The notes under the pieces were generated by a model, which saw only the letters and a program-made list of their open reading frames with translations, was not told the origin of the DNA and made no database searches. DNA of 64,000 bases from positions 6,739,097 to 6,803,096 of the forward strand of contig CM035355.1 of NCBI GenBank assembly GCA_020137815.1, read 5' to 3'. The number at the start of each line of letters is the position of its first letter. The stretch's first letter is position 1. The position numbers were made by a program, and so were the translations under genes. The DNA is from Hormiphora californensis (taxonomy: Eukaryota > Ctenophora > Tentaculata > Cydippida > Pleurobrachiidae). Shown piece after piece: positions 23,801 through 33,385 of this stretch.

Positions 23801-25468
23801 CCATTGACGTAATTTGGCGATCTTTTCCAAGAATTTGAACTCCCAGGAAAACAACTTGATACTCTTGATATTCTTGATTACCTCATGTATCAACTTCAAT
23901 CTCGTATCCCGCCTTGACATGAGCTCCTCTTCAATCTTTGACAGCTTGCTTGCTATCATCTGGTTCATGGGGAACAGTAAGATAAGGAATCCAAGACCAG
24001 CAAACACTGCCACCCCAATATACCGGTACAGGAGGTACAGTACCACTCCGAGATTTAAAGGCAGTAGCCATATCTCGACAAAACATACCAAGTGCCCCAC
24101 AATATTAGAAGCGTCTTCGCTGGCAAAGTTGGTGATTTGACCCATGGAAAAGCTCTTTAGCTGGCACAACTTGATGTTGAGGATTTTAGAGTGAAGCTCA
24201 CTGATCAGTGACCCCATCAGTCCTATTTCAATTTTCTCCAACTCAAAGTAAAAATGCGTGTCAAGGAAGCAGACGATTAGTTTTGAGAGAATTAGGAGGA
24301 CAAGATAGGTGGCAGAGGTAGCGACACTCGCACCACCGCTCTCCAGATCCTGAAGCAGAAGATTCAGAAGGATGGGAGTAGAAAACCCGACAAGAGAAGA
24401 AACCAGCTTGATGAGATGCAGCGGCCAGAACTGCCAACCGTACGCTTTATTTATAGCCTTTAGGAGTACAAACTTACTCTTGAAAGCCCCGTTATCCTCT
24501 CCATCAGTTTGGACTTCAGGAGAAGCTAGAAGAGGCTGCAACATGTCACTGACCTCCTCCTCTCCTCCCCCTTTTGGATCTCCTGCCTTATCCAGTGCTA
24601 ATCGGAGTTTAACATGATTTGTTATCAAGTGAAGACTCTCAGGCAAGGCAATCGGGATGTCTTCAACAGTGGGAAATTGTGTTTCCTTGGCTGCTTTGAA
24701 GAGACTGTCCACCCAGTGGAAAGAGAACTTTGAGAGCAGGCCGGGTGTGTTTGGAGAGTTGTTCCGTGAGTTCCTAGAGCTGTGAATAACAGCAGCTCGT
24801 GATGATGATGCCCCCTCATCTTCTTCCTCATCATTCAATGTTAACTCTCCCCTACTACTGCTACTGCTTCTACACGTTCGGGGTATCTGGGCTAGTAGGA
24901 CAAGGCTACACAATCCAAACCGGACATAAATGTTAGCCGCTTCATAACCGTCAAAGGGTGTTTCGTTTATGGCACAACGCAACCCTAAACTATATCGTGC
25001 AGCACTGTACAACTCAAAACACGTGGAAACTAGGACGAGAGCCCAGGAAAACTTGAAGATATCGGCGTCTCGTCCACTAGTGATATTAACCCAAGATCTC
25101 CTCCAGATAATACACGCCATGACCGAGACACACCACGACAGAAGAACGAGTGTCTCTACAACTAGCTCGTATATTGTTAGTTTGTCCGTTGCTAGGTACT
25201 GCTCCATGATCAGATCGACCTCTGTTGCTATGACAACCATTTGGAGGAGAGTTCTGAATATGACAAGTTTGGGGCGGTCCAGACGTCCCGAGATAACGGG
25301 GCAACAACTCGCTTTACATATGTAATAGGCACCCACACAGCAGAGGAAAAGATGGGTCGGGGACACGATGAATATTTGTTGGAAACACCTGCCGAAATCA
25401 TGACCGGTCCATATTTCGTGTGTTGTGTTGTTGAAGGGTTCTCCACACACACTGGACAGGAAGGACAT
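20855..25468 (-). CDS. ABCC10: ABC transporter, MRP subfamily, ABCC10-like; intronless
   Basis: One uninterrupted frame of 1537 residues, full length for a long MRP. The N-terminus ('VCGEPF...GHDFGRCFQQ') resembles the ABCC10 TMD0 start. TMD1 contains 'LVGFSTPILLNLLLQDLESG' and 'NVPLNALPWVILGFARLWVS', matching ABCC10. NBD1 (about residues 690-880) has Walker A 'GRSGSGKSS', signature 'LSGGQ' and Walker B 'VYLIDDIFAGLD'; as in other MRPs the catalytic Glu after Walker B is Asp. NBD2 (from about 1310) has Walker A 'GRTGAGKSS', signature 'STGESQ' (unusual for LSxGQ) and 'IMCLDEATSNID'. It exports amphipathic substrates using ATP. All neighbours are intron-rich, so retro-origin is possible. It ends 233 bp upstream of the Kelch gene start. 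Confidence 0.9.
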   Translation of the reverse strand: MSFLSSVCGEPFNNTTHEIWTGHDFGRCFQQIFIVSPTHLFLCCVGAYYICKASCCPVISGRLDRPKLVIFRTLLQMVVIATEVDLIMEQYLATDKLTIYELVVETLVLLSWCVSVMACIIWRRSWVNITSGRDADIFKFSWALVLVSTCFELYSAARYSLGLRCAINETPFDGYEAANIYVRFGLCSLVLLAQIPRTCRSSSSSRGELTLNDEEEDEGASSSRAAVIHSSRNSRNNSPNTPGLLSKFSFHWVDSLFKAAKETQFPTVEDIPIALPESLHLITNHVKLRLALDKAGDPKGGGEEEVSDMLQPLLASPEVQTDGEDNGAFKSKFVLLKAINKAYGWQFWPLHLIKLVSSLVGFSTPILLNLLLQDLESGGASVATSATYLVLLILSKLIVCFLDTHFYFELEKIEIGLMGSLISELHSKILNIKLCQLKSFSMGQITNFASEDASNIVGHLVCFVEIWLLPLNLGVVLYLLYRYIGVAVFAGLGFLILLFPMNQMIASKLSKIEEELMSRRDTRLKLIHEVIKNIKSIKLFSWEFKFLEKIAKLRQWELHQLKKIAYFDCVCVYMWASAPTVITFIIIMTKVLVSGPDDIKASTVFTTLSLVGQINVPLNALPWVILGFARLWVSVKRIQSLLCLPERAPQRTIPSRPYESHNVFEVDNCSFYWDKPDKCCLVGLQFSLSKGELMVVTGRSGSGKSSLLLAVCQELNQAGGEMRVKEWRDGAGLVLSDPWVVGKTVRDAILDGAAYDCYWYEKVIMACALDKDITRFPIGDATPVGENGAALSGGQKIRVSLARAVYKNKHVYLIDDIFAGLDSHVSLHIFEHCINGLLVNKTRVICTHDKRFVAKADSLMVLEGGRIKELGLPEPANLPEVPQGGADESSGKSAADHGDEIERERPQYEEERKFGGIDITVYKHYGKAAGLFLTILTAMGLTGMQGTEVLSNWWLSQWVKATTSSPSLNGFLMFSSPTVLSLPTNDTSILCPQPAPDPLLTSPSTNTSTFYLEVYGVIVISNSLFCLIRAFSFAFFGLMATKKIHTNVISSVLKTAVHFFENTPAGVIINRLSNDVYTVDSNLPFTLNTVLSELFGLLGIMAVISYALPYMLLTLFPLVVVYYLIQRYYLRAVREVKRLYSTCKSPVFSHFDQTLKGIVYIHSFRTYTSIQTVGYKYLEAFQRTQYTMLAAGSWLSLRLPLLSLVVLSVTAIIILIQLHYNALDVALVGLTLAYALDLDDKLRYLVENFIQLEKEMVGLERLVQYTTNLPLEIDPEDVQLVDINWPTHGSIRFNKVSLRYPGTTTLALSGVSFQVVPGEKVAVVGRTGAGKSSIFTALFRLTDIEDGSIVVDGTNILDISRTVLREKLGIITQEPFVFTDTIRGNIDPFGKYSDEALHTALQKCQLTNFVSQKGGIDSEIALSDISTGESQLLSLCRALLSRSRIMCLDEATSNIDHDTDSVIQDVLREELGESTLITIAHRIDTVMEYDKVIVMSHGEMVEVGCPRELARDADSQFYRLYALSQAGQSTELRSGFR

Positions 25469-25800
25469 TGTGATGAAGATCCCCTAGGGTAACATGGGTT
25501 ATAAAATGGACAGTTTCTTAGAAAACGGGATCAGGGAAAATCAGAAACGAATGAGATTAAAGAAAGTCAAAGAATTCAATAAAATTCTAACAAAAAACAC
25601 ATTAACAGACAGCCAGAATTAAACAGATATACTACAGATTTATGCTGAACCAGCAGCGTGGGACGTGGCCTAAAACCAACTCCATCTTCCCCACATTTCT
25701 TTGATCAACAAACAAAAAACCACGATTCAGATTTAGCGCATGCATCTTTCCATGACTAACTAGGTTCAGTTAACAACATTATATCACCATGGTAACAATG
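25469..25800. other. Intergenic gap, VPS51 to ABCC10
   Basis: About 330 bp. An acceptor-like TTACCCTAG lies 15 nt before the ABCC10 ATG. A 'gttaactaggttcagttaac' sequence near the VPS51 stop occurs twice (around 25767 and 25799). Nothing else recognised. Confidence 0.4.
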
Positions 25801-28800
25801 TTAACTAGGTTCAGTTAACAACATGATAACACTCGGTTCCATGGTAACGGGCTCGACACACCGGTCCATGGCACTGGACACGACCTCCTCAAGAAGGAAG
25901 TTTAACAGTCTCTCCTCCTCTACAAACCTCCACAGATACTCTCTCAGGTAGTATACATCGACCTGGGAGGGAGAGAGGGGTTGATACTTGATGGTACCGG
26001 GTATGGAACATAAAGAGAGAGGATGATGGTACCGGCTGTTGGTGTGCGGACTCTAGTGCTACACTCTAAGTCTAAAGAGGACTCTATATCTAAATTTAGA
26101 TTTAGATAAAGAGTCCAAATAATTCTAAACTCTAGGAGGACTCTTTATCTAAAAAGTCTACACAGGGCGGACTCTTTATCTAAAAAGTCTAAACAAAGTG
26201 GACTCTATATCTACATAAATCTAAATTAGATATAGAGTCCGCCTTTCGCCGCAAACTCGAGATTTCGGCCGTCAGGCCGGAAACGAGAGTTTGCTCTACC
26301 CCTATACTAATTAAGAAGTGTTAGGGCCGTTATTTGGGTTCGAGGTTAGGGTTAGGGTTAGTGTTAGGGTTAGGTTTTGGGTTGGGTTAGGATTTTAGAC
26401 ATAGAGTCCGGGTTGGAGGATTTGGCGCCAAAATGTACTAGAGGACTCTATATCTAAAAATTCTACACAGGGCGGACTCTTTATCTAAAAAGTCTACACA
26501 GGGAGGACTCTTTATCTAAACTTTTTTCAAAATCTAACTGTAGATAAAGAGTCCGTTTTTAGATATAGAGTCCGCCTTGGATTTAGATAAAGAGTCCGTT
26601 AGCACTAGAGTCCGCCCACCCCGGCTGTTAACTGGTGGGTTATGTAAGAAATGTGACATACAGTGGGAAAAGATGGAAATATAATTTATGGATTGTGAAC
26701 TGCAGATCAATTGTTACACAGCCCCAGCCCCCGGTACACTGACCTGTATTTGTTGTAATCCGAACTTGCCAAAAGTCCTCAATCTGACACTCTCTAGGAA
26801 TGCCTTTAGTCCAATCTTGATAATGCCAGTCAATATGGATAGTTTCGTGAACTGAATCTCACCAAATATCTCCACTTGATCGCTGAACAACTGAAAAATA
26901 GTTGAGATTATTATTTTTGAAGGGTGTTTTGTTTCATTAAAACTAGAATTCTTACAGCAAGATTAAGTGACCCACAATTCCCTTCATGTGTCCATACCTT
27001 GTTCAGTAAACTGCTCTCAGTGTCACTAGGTGTGTACTTGTATTTACTGCTAGCCCGGCCTCCATGGGACAAAGCTCTCCGACTACTGTCTGAGTTTGTT
27101 GCCTTAACGATGCCCTCCTCAAATAGGCCCCCAATTTGGGTATCTAGCTCTGTGAGTTCTTCTACCACTCGCTTCATTGCTGCAATTGAGTAATGATATT
27201 GGCAATCTTTAAAGCAAGTTGTTCAAACTCAGATAGCATTTGTTTTCATTGAGAACAATTCCTGGTACACATCGTAAACTTTCAACGTAAGAGGTAGGTT
27301 AGATCTCTCAATCCCCCTACTATAGCAACTCATCCCGTTACCATAGCAACTTACCTGCACGGACATTCCTCGGTTCCACGGCACTCAACCAGTCACGTGT
27401 CTTTACACTTGTGTGAATCATCTGGCTAACTGATACACCCTTTACATGGACATACCGCGTCAAAATCTAGAAGAGTTATGAGTGAGGAACTAAATTAACA
27501 TCAAACCCCCCCCCCCCCCGGCCCCACCGTTACCAATAACAACTAGCCCAAGTTACCATTTAACAGCTCATTAGCCCCCCGTTACCATAGGAACTTATTA
27601 GCCCCTCATTACCTTGGATACGGTATCATGTGCAAGGGTGGTTAGTTCCTGAACGGTTGGGGAAAGCTGCTCCGGAAGGGCTGTCTTATCTGCTGGGAAC
27701 ATGTCACTCACCAGCTGGGCGAGGAAACTGAGAGGGAACAGGGGATTAATAACATCTTGGCCGGGAGATCGTGGAGATTAGGGGGCAAAATTCGATAATA
27801 AAACGAGGCGGGAGCAACGAAAGTTTTGAAATTCAGTTAGTCAAATCTCGATTTACCAGTCCAGTAAATCGAAGTTTCATTATATTTTAACCTGATGGTG
27901 GTTGTCTGGAAGTCCAAGGACAGACGAGCTGTGACAAGAAGGAGAGAGGGAGGGACACCCTCTGGGAGGGAGGCCACTGTATTAATCACTTGCTCCAGGT
28001 ATCTCATCACCAGGCTCTGGCGGACATCGTGGACACAAAACGGACCCCTGGAGATAAGAGAGGGAGTGAGAGTGAGAGGAAGAAAAGTATCATTTAGCAC
28101 TGTAACACTGTTACAGCATGTGGCTTCCATTGAATGTGTTACAAAACATTTATACAAAGTTTCAGTGCACACTTGAGTCGCTTGACATTGTGCCAGCTTA
28201 CAGTGTACATTATAGTTGAAGTGTTGTACTGTAATAGTGTACACTGCACAATGAACGCTGGTGCTAAAGTCAAAAGTGTCTACACTTACCTAAAGTATGG
28301 TTTAGTTGAGAATGTAACATCAGGATTTACAAACTCCTTCACATTTACCAGCACCAATTTTAGCTTGCCAACCTGCGGGGGGATTATGGGGTAGTAAAGA
28401 TTGAGTGGGGTCCAAGAAGAGAGCAAAAGGAGAAAATGATGATGTCAAGATGAGATGGAAGATGAGTGACCTTTGTGAGCTATAAATGGAAACTTACCAG
28501 ACTGGCCTTTAGTGTCGATGTGATCTCCGCCAGACTTTCCTGTCCCTCAAATTGTGCTGGTTTGGAGACGAGTAATGCCTGCTTTACATCCCCTAGCGTC
28601 TCGGTAAAGTGGGTGTTTAGCGTTTCCTGGGTGGAGGGGATAAAACATTAAGAGGTTGTATGGGCAGAAGAAATATATAATTTTAATAATGGTGCTGAGT
28701 GGATTACCGAGTAGAATTGAATCCTGTTTCTGATCGTGTTGGTGACAATTTCACAGGCGATCCTGTCCAGAGATGCAGATGGTAGCAGCTCATGGACGGG

Positions 28801-30618
28801 CTGGATACGGCGGTAGAACCGATCCAGACCTCGTACCAACATGGCATTATCGGGCTGTCTGGCTTCTGTGGCAAACCTAGCAAAGAGGTTGGTGTTATTT
28901 CTGGTAGTGGTTAGGATATCTGAGTAGACCAGAATATTTACAGTGACAGTGGTATCATTGCTGTCTAATTAGACCCCTGCATCGCCCCCTCCCCCACACG
29001 CCCACTTACCGGTCCTGGATGTGCCCAAAGTAGAGACTAAAATGATTGTAAGCAAACTCGGACAAGTGTTCATCCAATACAGACTGCTCCAGAGTCACGT
29101 TAGGATTTTCTTTGAAGGCCCGTTTGAAGGTATCTATTGTTAGGGAAACGGATCCAAGGAAGGGGTAGGCCGTGGTGTCGATGAATTCTAGAATGTCCTG
29201 GTCTTCTGGCGGATTTCCCACTAAAAAAAGATGAAAAGAATGTGATTCTGAAAAAAATTGAATAAATAAGAATTATATAAACAGAAGTCAACAAGTATCA
29301 TCTGAACTATTTACCTTGATCAATATTTTCCTGTAAGTATGTGGTGTGATGTCTGCAGGAACAGAAGGAATTATCTCCTCTGTAGACACCTTCAACTCCA
29401 ACAACAGATCTGTTGTTTCCAGGACCTGGGGTAACAATTCAAGGTATTATGTATCACCAAGTATTATCCAAGAGTATTATTTTAAAGTTTAAAATGTTAA
29501 TGGCAAATGCCTTGGTGGTGATATTGTTGATACTATGTGATGAAAATTTGTTTTAACCCCGTTTTAACCTAGCTGTTGTTGCCTAGCTAGACCCTGTTTC
29601 GCAAGCCCCAAAAATGTAAAGGGAGGGTTAGAACATAACAAACCTGCTGAGCTTTCGCGTTTTTGTCCTCTAGACACTTCTTCAGGGCATCAGTTAGTGT
29701 TTTAACAGTCTCCTCACAGTCACTCCTGATCCCGTCAAATGAGTTCACGTGTTCGTATTGGGAGAGAATAGCCGCTGCTTGGGTGTAATACTTGACTGCC
29801 TGGAATAGGAAGTTATTTTTGTGGCGTTTCATAGAATTAGATAATGTTCAGTAGCTATAAAATAACACCATACATCATGAGGCTGTCTACATCAAAGTTA
29901 CATGTATTGAGTTAGTAACCTACCTGTGGATAAGCTTCCATTTGTATTGCTTTTCTGAGGAGTGTCGGCAACTCGAACAGTGTCTGAAGTTTAGTCAGCA
30001 GGCTGTGAACTGAGCTCAGCTTGGTTATCTTCTGTCGGCTGTCACTCAAGTTCACACTGATATCACTGCTAAACGTTGAGATCGAATCCATGTTTGTTAT
30101 AACAGCCTGCAATAAACATAATCGATAAACACACATGACATACGCCAAAAATTACAATGACTTTATCAAGAAAGTAAAATCTCCACCAAACCTCCATCTG
30201 GTCTTCCATCTGTCTGAAATCATCCTTCATCCTCCTGATTGTGTCAGTTGCACTGATGAACCGATTGTAGTTCTCATACACTAAGGTTTGCATTTCACTG
30301 TCGAGACGGCGGATATCTTTCAGTAGTGTTGTTTGGTAACCCAACAACTCGTCCAAATGTTTCTTCCCCAACATTTCCTAGTGAACATGGGGTTATTTTG
30401 GTTGTTCTTTTATTTGAAAAATTATGTAATCCAGTACCTAACCTTCAATATATGTACACTATTTATTCCTAATAGGTTTATCTCACCTTCATGTATATGT
30501 CAGTGTTAAACTGATCGCTGTTTATATCCGTCGTTTTATCAACACTCTCCTCCTTCCGAATCCCATAAAACTGCTTCAGCAGATTCCTATTCCGTTTCTT
30601 CGGAACCTCTTCCCCCAT
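25801..30618 (-). CDS. VPS51: VPS51 subunit of GARP/EARP tethering complexes
   Basis: About 15 exons. First exon 30618-30487 ('LLKQFYG'). The second has the family hallmark '[20 protein letters not shown]' and '[16 protein letters not shown]', nearly identical to vertebrate VPS51. Later pieces: '[17 protein letters not shown]', '[16 protein letters not shown]', '[14 protein letters not shown]', '[15 protein letters not shown]', '[20 protein letters not shown]', '[20 protein letters not shown]' and last exon '[20 protein letters not shown]'. It is a coiled-coil tether for endosome-to-Golgi vesicles. Only the first two exon boundaries were mapped to the base; the rest were placed approximately. 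The second donor (GTTTGG) is weak. An acceptor-like TTTTAATCTCCCCAG lies 26 nt before the ATG. Confidence 0.92.
26045..26615. repeat. Palindromic GGACTCTTTATCTAAA repeats with TTAGGG-like core in VPS51 last intron
   Basis: Many direct and inverted copies of 'ggactctatatctaaa' and its complement, around a short (TTAGGG)n-like tract at 26343-26391. The tract can fold on itself. No coding capacity. Confidence 0.7.
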
Positions 30619-30670
30619 TCTACAATTCAATGTACCGTTAGGTTCTGGGGAGATTAAAAAACAACAAGCA

Positions 30671-30933
30671 TTAGTAAGCGACACATTTTAGTGATTCAGC
30701 ATAATTTTTACACTTATCGCTGCATCGCTCACACGCCCTCGAAATGTTTTCAAAACGATCAAACAGTACTCTAGCAAGTGGTGGGAAACTGAGTGATTCC
30801 ATTTTCGAGCAAAATATGCACGTCGTATGCTCACGGTATGGGCCGCATCGGAACACATTCTTCGGGTGCACTGGGCTGGGGGAACTGCAGCTGAACACTT
30901 TGGTTTGAACTTGGAAGATTTTTCTGCAAAAAT
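30671..30933 (-). CDS. Unidentified Cys-rich exon upstream of VPS51
   Basis: Follows an acceptor-like 'tttttgcag' and stays open for about 87 residues to TAA. It has spaced Cys/His ('FRCGPYREHTTCIFC', 'ACERCSDKC') that could bind zinc. No upstream exon was identified beyond 31022, where a repeat island begins. It may be the last exon of an unseen gene, an alternative VPS51 leader, or chance. Confidence 0.25.
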
Positions 30934-31107
30934 TTGGGTGAAAAAGAAAAATCAGATCTAAAAATCTTGTTTAAAAAATGCAAGTCCAAGCAGCATTGAA
31001 CATCGGAAAATGTAACGCGCAAGAGAGATTTGACGTAACGCGCGATTTACGCAATTTTGACGCTGCATTTGTACTGCGCGTCGTCTCGGTTTAAGAAAAG
31101 TTGCATA

Positions 31108-31489
31108 AGGAACCATAATAAAGTTCAAGAGCCTCCAAGAGCACCCAAGAGCGTACCCGATCGAAGAGAGACCACACCTGAGAGCGCACCACACCCAAAA
31201 GAGACCACATCCAAGAGCGGACCACCTCCAGAAGACACCACTTCAAGAGCGCACCACATCAAAGAGAGTTCCCCATCCAGAAGATACCACGCGCAGGGGA
31301 CACCACGCGCAGAAGAGACCAGCGCGGCGTTGTATTTGCGCGTGCGGTCTCTTCTGCGCGTGGTGTCCCCTGCGCGCGGTATCTTCTGGACGGGGAGCTC
31401 TCTTTGATGTGGTGCGCTCTTGGAGTGGTGTCTTTTGGAGGTGGTACGCTCTTGGATGGGGTGCGCTCTTGAACTTTATTATGGTTCCT
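31108..31489. mobile_element. Foldback MITE with TA target duplication
   Basis: A 382 bp near-perfect hairpin. The left tip AGGAACCATAATAAAGTTC is mirrored at the right end. Arms are full of 'gcgcaccacatcaaagagag'-type variants, with a small loop around 31320-31345. Bounded by TA on each side, typical of Tc1/mariner-mobilised MITEs. Confidence 0.7.
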
Positions 31490-31566
31490 TATTGTTCATT
31501 TCCATTTTTTGCCTCTCACAAATTTCGGGCGCCGTTACGATCTGGGTGTTTGGAGGCCTGTTTAAT

Positions 31567-31786
31567 CTCGGATTTTTTGAAACTGTCACCCCCCCTGAGT
31601 TTTCAAATTTCTTTAAATGACCATAAGTCCGGTTCCTGATGAGATAGAGACTTGAAATTTGGAGGTTATAAAGATCTTGCTAAGTTCTTCCGAACCTCCA
31701 AATTTCAAGTCTCTATCTTATCAGGAACCGGATATATGTTAATTTTGTTATTTCAGGGGGGTGACAGTTTCAAAAAATCCGACTTT
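31567..31786. mobile_element. Foldback element related to the MITE at 1235
   Basis: The left end CGGATTTTTTGAAACTGTCA is mirrored at the right, and a second nested inverted repeat (around 31625-31735) contains 'gagatagagacttgaaattt'. A diverged copy of the inner block is at about 32370-32500. Confidence 0.6.
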
Positions 31787-31892
31787 ACAGGTGCGCGCTG
31801 CCAAAAAAGTTGATTCACTAAAATGGCTCTAACCGCCAAACCACTCGACCGTTTTGGCTGATTCAAAGTTTATCTGGTAGGGAATGTCAAGG

Positions 31893-31950
31893 CCTAACCC
31901 CAACCCAAACCCCAACCCTAACCCTAACCCTACTTTAGCCCTAACCCTAA
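31893..31950. repeat. Interstitial CCCTAA-like repeat
   Basis: About ten degenerate units of CCCTAA/CCCCAA. Together with 26343-26391 it matches the metazoan telomere repeat TTAGGG. Confidence 0.75.
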
Positions 31951-33385
31951 AAAACCGTTTGTCAGCACTCCCAAAACACCCAGATTTTAACGCTAGCCAC
32001 AAATTTCTTGGAATGCGCTGCAGCCCCCTCATGCGCGCACCCCCGCAACGAGGGGACTGGAGGGAATGCCGCGCGCGCGTTTGGCCTGATCCCGGCTGGG
32101 TCGAAGATAACTTTGCGGTCGAAAAAACGGCGGTGCTTATAACTTTGGCTCCTGAAGTCCGTTTGACTTGATTCTTTCACCAGTTGTTAGATCTGACGAT
32201 TATCTACCTTGCTGTTTTTGAGAGAAGTTAATTGGACTTAAGGAGGCTGAGCAATAGCCGTTGAAAGATGGGTTGTTTTCAAAAAGTGACGTCACAGATT
32301 CTTGCAGGGACACCTTTTTAAAAATTTCATTCAAATTTTGATTTTACCGCACTCGATTTTGCGGAGTTTGGTTCATATCTCCTGTTCCTGATAAGATAGA
32401 GACCTGAAACCGGTTGCATTTGAAAGCTGTTATCTTCCTCTTTCCAACGCTACCAAAACGATTTCTGTACCTTATCTGGAACCGGAGATATGATTGATTA
32501 TGAATTCCCCCCTAGCGCGGTATTCCCTCCAGGCCCCTTATATTATATTATAAGGGGCCTGCAACGTATGCCAAACAAATTTCTTGAAAAGCGTTGAAAA
32601 ACTTGAAAAGCGCTGCCTTATTGCGAACTGCGAGGGGTCTGTAGCAACTTAATCCGTTGGACGTTGGTTATGAAATAGCAGGTGGGATAGCCAGCGTGTT
32701 TCAGAAAGTCCTGAAGACACTCCCGTCCCGAAACTTCAAAAGAAATCGGTGGAAATCTCGCCGTCACCAGTTTGACGGTTGACTCGCACTGAGCTGGTGA
32801 GCTGAAGAATTATTTCCTGAATAAAGAAGAAGAACAGCAAGTCCTACGACCACACAAACATCAGTTGCCACGAAGTAACACAACTCCTTTGCTTCAACTT
32901 TCAAGAGCTCTGAGCTACTCGATTATGGAACACTCCGAATTAATGTATTGTTTTTGTCCAGTCCCCAGTTACACCTTCTTGACACAAGATTTTACTATGC
33001 CCAGCTTCGACTTTTTTGAAAACGAAACTGCGAAACATGCTGATACAATTATCAACTCGTATTTGAACCAAGTGAAACAAGCGGTTTCAGAGAACCGCTT
33101 GTTTCACTTTGTACTATACTACTCCAGGATTTCGACCTTGTTGAGTACTCTGTCCTGTCGGGACATACCAAAAACAAGTCCATTAGTATTTGAACCATTC
33201 ATGATTCATACTTTATCGGAGCGCTGAATCAGTATCAAACGACTCAATCTAGTTTTACCACACAGGACTTAATTCAGAAGGATTTTCAAATAAAAAGTCA
33301 ATCAGCACATTTTATATTCGTGTTACAGCTTTAGATCAGTTTCATGTAATCGTCTTTTGTTGGCAGAGTGGTCAATAGATAGGGC
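31951..33385. other. Gene-poor repeat island
   Basis: Contains GC-rich 'gcgcgc' stretches, a short palindrome at 32525-32570 with 'aaggggcctgcaacgtatgcc' (a near copy recurs at 38402) and a perfect hairpin at about 33069-33107 (AAGCGGTTTCAGAGAACCGCTT). A 120-codon frame at 32865-33227 (+) spans that hairpin and shows no known domain. No credible gene. Confidence 0.5.

Noticed and set aside
32865-33227. 120-codon plus-strand frame
   Set aside because: No recognisable domain or convincing splice partners, and it spans a perfect hairpin within a repeat island.
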